Of a stretch of DNA of 64,000 nucleotides, positions 60,517-64,000 are shown piece after piece; within the stretch, counting starts at the first letter, position 1; every line of letters starts with the position of its first letter. A model generated the notes under the pieces. The model saw only the letters and a list, made by a program, of their open reading frames with translations, was not told the origin of the DNA and did no database searches. The translations under genes were made by a program, and so were the position numbers. This DNA comes from Streptomyces violens (lineage in GTDB: Bacteria > Actinomycetota > Actinomycetes > Streptomycetales > Streptomycetaceae): contig NZ_JOBH01000001.1 of assembly GCF_000717745.1 (NCBI RefSeq), positions 248,001-312,000 of the forward strand, given 5' to 3'.

Positions 60517-60533
60517 ATCTGGAGTTTACAGAT
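60517..60533. promoter_or_regulatory. Candidate auto-operator over the Rrf2 gene -10
   Basis: ATCTG (60517-60521), spacer GAGTTTA, CAGAT (60529-60533). The palindrome surrounds the TAAACT -10 on the minus strand and ends two bases before the ATG at 60515. Rrf2 proteins bind dyads of about this size. Confidence 0.55.
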
Positions 60534-60535
60534 CC

Positions 60536-60598
60536 GGGTTCTTCGGGTTCTCCGAGTCCTTCGGGTTCTCCGGGGCCTCCGAGTCCTCTCGGCTCTGA
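60536..60598. repeat. 9-bp tandem repeats upstream of the Rrf2-nat operon
   Basis: Seven consecutive nonamers of the form GRGTYCTYC: GGGTTCTTC, GGGTTCTCC, GAGTCCTTC, GGGTTCTCC, GGGGCCTCC, GAGTCCTCT, CGGCTCTGA. They run from three bases beyond the palindrome at 60517-60533 away from the gene. This is where the -35 and upstream activator sites should be. Confidence 0.8.
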
Positions 60599-60743
60599 CG
60601 GCTGTCGGCTGAACCTCTGGTGAAGGCTTGCCGAAGCGTGCTCGGCCACGGCGAGGGCTCCCTAGATTGCGGGCATCACCGTACTTGCCCTCAGTCCCAC
60701 AGAGCGCAGCCGTCCCCTCTCCGATCTCCCCTGCGAGGTTGCC

Positions 60744-62267
60744 GTGGCCATGCCGGAAACCGAGACCGTCCTGGCCCTGGCCGGACTCGCGGTCACCGCC
60801 GTGATCTGGGCCGTGGAGCGCTTCCTGCCCGGCCGCAAGCGCATCGGCTACCGCGTCCAGATGGACACCCCGATCGGCATGAACCCCCAGGACGCCCACA
60901 GCCTCGTGCAGTTGCGGCTCCTGAGACAGGAACAGGAGATCTCCGACGCCACGCTGGCCCTGCTGCGGATCGAGAACGACGGCAGCAAGGACATCGTCCG
61001 GCAGGACTACCAGGAACCGCTGACGGTGGAGTTCACCGGCCGCACGGTCATCGGCGTCGAGGTACCGGACGCCAACCCGACCGACCTGATCAGCATGCTG
61101 ACCCGGCCCGGCGCCGGCCTGCGCTACAGCGGCAACCGCCTGCACATACCGAAGGTCCCGCTCAACACCCGCAACCACTTCAAGCTGCTGGTACTGCTCT
61201 CCGGAACGGACGAGACCCCCGCGGGCCGCGGCCGGACGCGGGCCGGCGGTGAGGTGATCGTCGGCGGCTTCCTCAGCGGCGGCCGGATCCGCCGGAACAC
61301 CCAACGCTGGGGTCCGCGCAAGTCGAGCCTCGCCCTCGGCGGCCTCTTCATCGTGCTGGTCGGGCTGCTGGGCGGACTGCTGCTCAACACCCCGGCACCG
61401 CCCGCCCGCGCCGAGTGCGCCACCGGGCGGCTGACCATCGACGGGTCCACCGCGTTCGCTCCCCCGATGCAGGAGATCGCCCGCCAGTATCAGGCGCGCT
61501 GCCCGGGTGCCGTGATCGACGTCGCCCGGAGCGGCAGCCTCTCCGGCCTCGCCAACCTGAACCGGGCCGGGCGCGCCACCCGCTCCGGCAGCCCGTCCTT
61601 CCTCGCCATGTCCGACGTCCCCGCCCCCTCGATCTACGGGCGGCTGCAGGGCGAGCGGGTGGGCGTCATCCTGCTGAGCCTGGTCGTCAACGAGCGCACC
61701 GGCGTCGACAACCTCACCGTCGACCAGGTGCGGAAGATCTACGACGGCACGTACACCAACTGGCGGGACGTGGGCGGCAACGACCTCGCCATCCACGTCG
61801 TCGGCCGCGACGCCGGCTCCGGGACCCGGCGGGCCTTCGAGACGACCGTGCTGCACCGTTCGGAGCCGGGCGTGGTGTCGTCGTACGACTGCACCGGCAA
61901 GGACCGGGACGAGCGGGCCCGCGTCACCCGCTGCGAGGTGAACAGCACCACCGGACTGCTGGACGCGGTCGACCGCGTGGAGGGCGCGGTCGGTTACGCC
62001 GAGACCTACGCGGCGGCCAAGCGACCGCACGTCATCGCCATCCGGCTGAACGGGCACGAGCCCGACATCGAGTGGGGACAGCAACATGAATACCCCTTCT
62101 GGACCGTTGAGTTCCTGTACTCCTACGGGCACCCGGCGGACGGCTCCCTCGCCGCGAAGTTCCTGACCTACCTGAACTCCGACACAGCGAAGAACGTCAT
62201 GCGGATGTACAAACACGTGCCCTGCGCCGACGACCGAAGCCTGTCGGCCTCGGTATGCCGTCCCTGA
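60744..62267 (+). CDS. Membrane-tethered PstS-like substrate-binding protein
   Basis: 507 aa from a GTG at 60744 with GAGG six bases upstream; an ATG two codons in is the alternative. A first hydrophobic helix is at about 8-27. Residues 30-190 form a separate domain (GIGYRVQMDTP-like IGYRVQMDTPIG, LTVEFTGRTVIGVEVPDA, VPLNTRNHFKLLVLLSG). A second helix is at 195-216. From 227 a PstS-type periplasmic-binding domain follows (GSTAFAPPMQEIARQYQ, VGRDAGSGTRRAFE, GAVGYAETYAA). The binding domain therefore faces outside but is anchored instead of being a free lipoprotein. No pst genes are adjacent. It overlaps the 3' end of comEC by 71 bases on the other strand. Confidence 0.8.
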   Translation: MAMPETETVLALAGLAVTAVIWAVERFLPGRKRIGYRVQMDTPIGMNPQDAHSLVQLRLLRQEQEISDATLALLRIENDGSKDIVRQDYQEPLTVEFTGRTVIGVEVPDANPTDLISMLTRPGAGLRYSGNRLHIPKVPLNTRNHFKLLVLLSGTDETPAGRGRTRAGGEVIVGGFLSGGRIRRNTQRWGPRKSSLALGGLFIVLVGLLGGLLLNTPAPPARAECATGRLTIDGSTAFAPPMQEIARQYQARCPGAVIDVARSGSLSGLANLNRAGRATRSGSPSFLAMSDVPAPSIYGRLQGERVGVILLSLVVNERTGVDNLTVDQVRKIYDGTYTNWRDVGGNDLAIHVVGRDAGSGTRRAFETTVLHRSEPGVVSSYDCTGKDRDERARVTRCEVNSTTGLLDAVDRVEGAVGYAETYAAAKRPHVIAIRLNGHEPDIEWGQQHEYPFWTVEFLYSYGHPADGSLAAKFLTYLNSDTAKNVMRMYKHVPCADDRSLSASVCRP

Positions 62268-64000
62268 CACCCGCCCGCCGCCTGCGGCGGCCATTGCTGG
62301 TGGCGGCCGCGAGCCCGCTGGTGGCGCTGCCCGTCACGGCGATCGCGCCATCGGTGTCCGTACGCAGCACCCTCGCCCCCTGTATGCGCAGCGCGGCGAC
62401 CGTGCTCGGAGCGGGATGTCCGTAAGGGTTCCCGGCACCGGAACTGATCACGGCGAGCCGGGGCGCCAGCGCGCGGAGGAGCGCCGGATCCTGATAGGCG
62501 GAGCCGTGGTGGGCGACCTTGAGCACGTCGATCGCGCGAAGCCCGGGGTGGGCGGCCAGCAGCGCCTGCTGAGCGGGCGGTTCGAGGTCGCCGAGGAGGA
62601 GTACGGTCAGTCCTGCCGTACGGACGAGGAGTGTGACGCTGGCGTTGTTGGGCCCTTCGGGCATGAAGCCGGCCGTGGGCCAGAGGACCTCCCAGGACAC
62701 CGGCCCCGTCCGGCGTCGCTCACCCGGTGTCGCCCGGACCACCGGCACTTCCTGTGCGGCCGCAGCCTTGCGTACGAACGCCGCCTGATCCGGCGGGTCC
62801 TCGCGAGTCGTGGTCTCCAGCGCGCCGACGCTGCGGCCCCGGAGTGCACCGGAAAGGCCGTCCACATGATCGGCGTGAAAGTGCGTCAGGACGAGGAGCG
62901 GGATGCGGCGCACGCCCAGTTCCTGCAGGCAGCGGTCCATGGCCCGCGGGTCGGGCCCGGTGTCCACGACCAGCGCGCTGCCGGGGCCGGTGGCGACGAC
63001 GAGGCCGTCTCCCTGGCCGACGTCGCACACGGCCAGCCGCCAGCCGGGCGGTGGCCAGCCGGTGACGATCCGGGTCAGGGGAACCGGCCGGACGACGAGC
63101 ACGACCAGGAGCAGGGCACAGACGACGCACAACCAGCGGTACCGCAGCAGGACCCGGGCGACCGGCACCAGGGCGGCGATGGCCGCGGCCAGCAGAAAGC
63201 CCCCAGCCCAGCCACCGGGCCAGCCGAACTCGGCACCGGGCAGCCCCGCTCCCGTGCGCGCGATGGCCGCGATCCACTCGGCCGGCCACCCCCCGCACCA
63301 GGCGAAAGCGGTGGCGAGCGGCGGTAGGAGAGGCGCGGTGGCCAGGGCCGCGAATCCCAGCACCGTCGCGGGCGCCACGGCCAGCTCCGCGAGCAGGTTG
63401 CACGGGATGGCCACCAGGCCGACGCGGGCGGCGAGCACCGCGATGACCGGCGCGCACACGGCCTGCGCGGCGGCGGCCGCGGCGATCACCTCGGCGAGCC
63501 GGGGCGGTACGCGCCGCCGCTGCAGGGCGGCGCTCCAGCGTGGGGCAAGAGTGAGCAGCGCGCCGGTGGCCAGGACGGAGAGCAGGAAGCCGTAACTCCT
63601 GGCCAGCCAGGGATCGTAGAGAACCAGCAGCAGCACGGCGGCGGCGAGCGCGGGGAGCAGCGTACGGCGGCGCCCCGAACCGATGGCCAGCAGCGTGATC
63701 AGCCCGCAGGCGGCGGCGCGCAGCACGCTGGGATCGGGGCGGCACACGACGACGAAGGCGATCGCCACCGCGCCGCCGATCACCGCCGTGGTCCGCAACG
63801 ACAGGCCCAAGCGGGGCGCGAGGCCCCGGCGTTCAGCACGTACGGCGAGATGCGGCGGGCCGATGAGCAGGACCAGCACGATGGTCAGGTTGCTGCCGGA
63901 GACGGCGAGCAGATGCGTCAGGTCGGTGGCCCGGAAGGCATCGTCGAGCTCCGGCGTCAGACGGGAGGTGTCACCGACGACGAGCCCGGGCAGCAGGGCG
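62197..64000 (-). CDS. comEC: ComEC/Rec2-family DNA-uptake-like membrane protein (5' end outside window)
   Basis: Partial, 3' portion, about 600 residues. The frame is open to the window edge. Near the edge the competence-domain segment reads LLPGLVVGDTSRLTPELD and LTHLLAVSGSNLTIV, which is diagnostic for ComEC. Several membrane helices follow. The C-terminal metallo-beta-lactamase domain has CDVGQGDGLVVATG, LTHFHADHVDGLSG, VLLLGDLEPPAQQ and VLKVAHHGSAYQD. The last 40 residues are Arg-rich and not part of the fold. Streptomycetes are not known to be naturally competent by this route, so the role here is open. Confidence 0.92.
   Translation of the reverse strand, partial: ALLPGLVVGDTSRLTPELDDAFRATDLTHLLAVSGSNLTIVLVLLIGPPHLAVRAERRGLAPRLGLSLRTTAVIGGAVAIAFVVVCRPDPSVLRAAACGLITLLAIGSGRRRTLLPALAAAVLLLVLYDPWLARSYGFLLSVLATGALLTLAPRWSAALQRRRVPPRLAEVIAAAAAAQAVCAPVIAVLAARVGLVAIPCNLLAELAVAPATVLGFAALATAPLLPPLATAFAWCGGWPAEWIAAIARTGAGLPGAEFGWPGGWAGGFLLAAAIAALVPVARVLLRYRWLCVVCALLLVVLVVRPVPLTRIVTGWPPPGWRLAVCDVGQGDGLVVATGPGSALVVDTGPDPRAMDRCLQELGVRRIPLLVLTHFHADHVDGLSGALRGRSVGALETTTREDPPDQAAFVRKAAAAQEVPVVRATPGERRRTGPVSWEVLWPTAGFMPEGPNNASVTLLVRTAGLTVLLLGDLEPPAQQALLAAHPGLRAIDVLKVAHHGSAYQDPALLRALAPRLAVISSGAGNPYGHPAPSTVAALRIQGARVLRTDTDGAIAVTGSATSGLAAATSNGRRRRRAGVRDGIPRPTGFGRRRRARVCTSA

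Overview
This 64 kb window is chromosomal DNA from a high-GC actinomycete, almost certainly a Streptomyces. The evidence is strong GC bias at third codon positions, many GTG and leaderless starts, mycothiol-type enzymes, HrcA/CIRCE control, a Zur-controlled zinc operon, and a gene order I recognise from the conserved core of Streptomyces chromosomes (glyS - znuACB - zur - uppS - recO - leuA - era - phoH/ybeY - hrcA/dnaJ2 - hemW - lepA - rpsT - holA - comEC). No tRNA, rRNA, insertion sequence, prophage or CRISPR array is visible. This is core chromosome with some accessory genes between housekeeping blocks.

Layout. 1-6.4 kb: the end of an APC permease, a Tat-exported metallo-beta-lactamase-fold protein, tRNA-dihydrouridine synthase, and a divergent MmyB-type regulator / drug-efflux MFS pair with a clear shared palindrome. 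6.5-12.2 kb: glycyl-tRNA synthetase, then znuA-znuC-znuB-zur with tandem Zur boxes, then uppS. 12.2-16.4 kb: recO, a small conserved protein, a TerB-like protein, and leuA behind a leucine-rich leader peptide. 16.5-19.4 kb: a protealysin-like M4 peptidase with its emfourin-type inhibitor, and a sugar-type MFS carrier. 19.4-24.4 kb: era, a catalytically dead cytidine-deaminase homologue, a methyltransferase on the opposite strand, and the CNNM/CBS-ybeY-phoH run. 24.5-33.9 kb is the metabolic accessory part: a PfkB kinase and a GH4 glycosidase, a caspase-like protein with an Ala-Pro linker, a mycothiol-dependent formaldehyde detoxification pair, a glucarate dehydratase / 5-dehydro-4-deoxyglucarate dehydratase pair, and a secreted acid phosphatase. 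33.9-41 kb: RNase Z-HIT, a His/Asp-rich exported protein, OsmC, then rsmE - nitronate monooxygenase - dnaJ2 - hrcA with CIRCE. 41-51.6 kb: a metallo-hydrolase, DUF3097, a Uma2 nuclease-fold protein, hemW, then a head-to-head signalling locus made of a HATPase-GAF-SpoIIE phosphatase, a 1,381-residue soluble HAMP-array hybrid histidine kinase, and a single-receiver regulator. 51.6-64 kb: acyl-CoA synthetase, lepA, rpsT, a membrane-anchored protein, holA, an Rrf2 regulator coupled to an arylamine N-acetyltransferase, a membrane-tethered PstS-like protein, and the 3' part of comEC.

How the genes work together. The best supported units are zinc homeostasis (Zur shutting off a leaderless znuA), leucine synthesis (attenuation at leuA), heat-shock control (HrcA on CIRCE), protease/inhibitor pairing, formaldehyde removal, aldarate catabolism, and a stress-signalling locus that has both an anti-sigma-type ATPase/phosphatase and a multi-HAMP kinase. 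Most other genes are housekeeping. All function calls rest on motifs and gene order read by eye. No database search was run.
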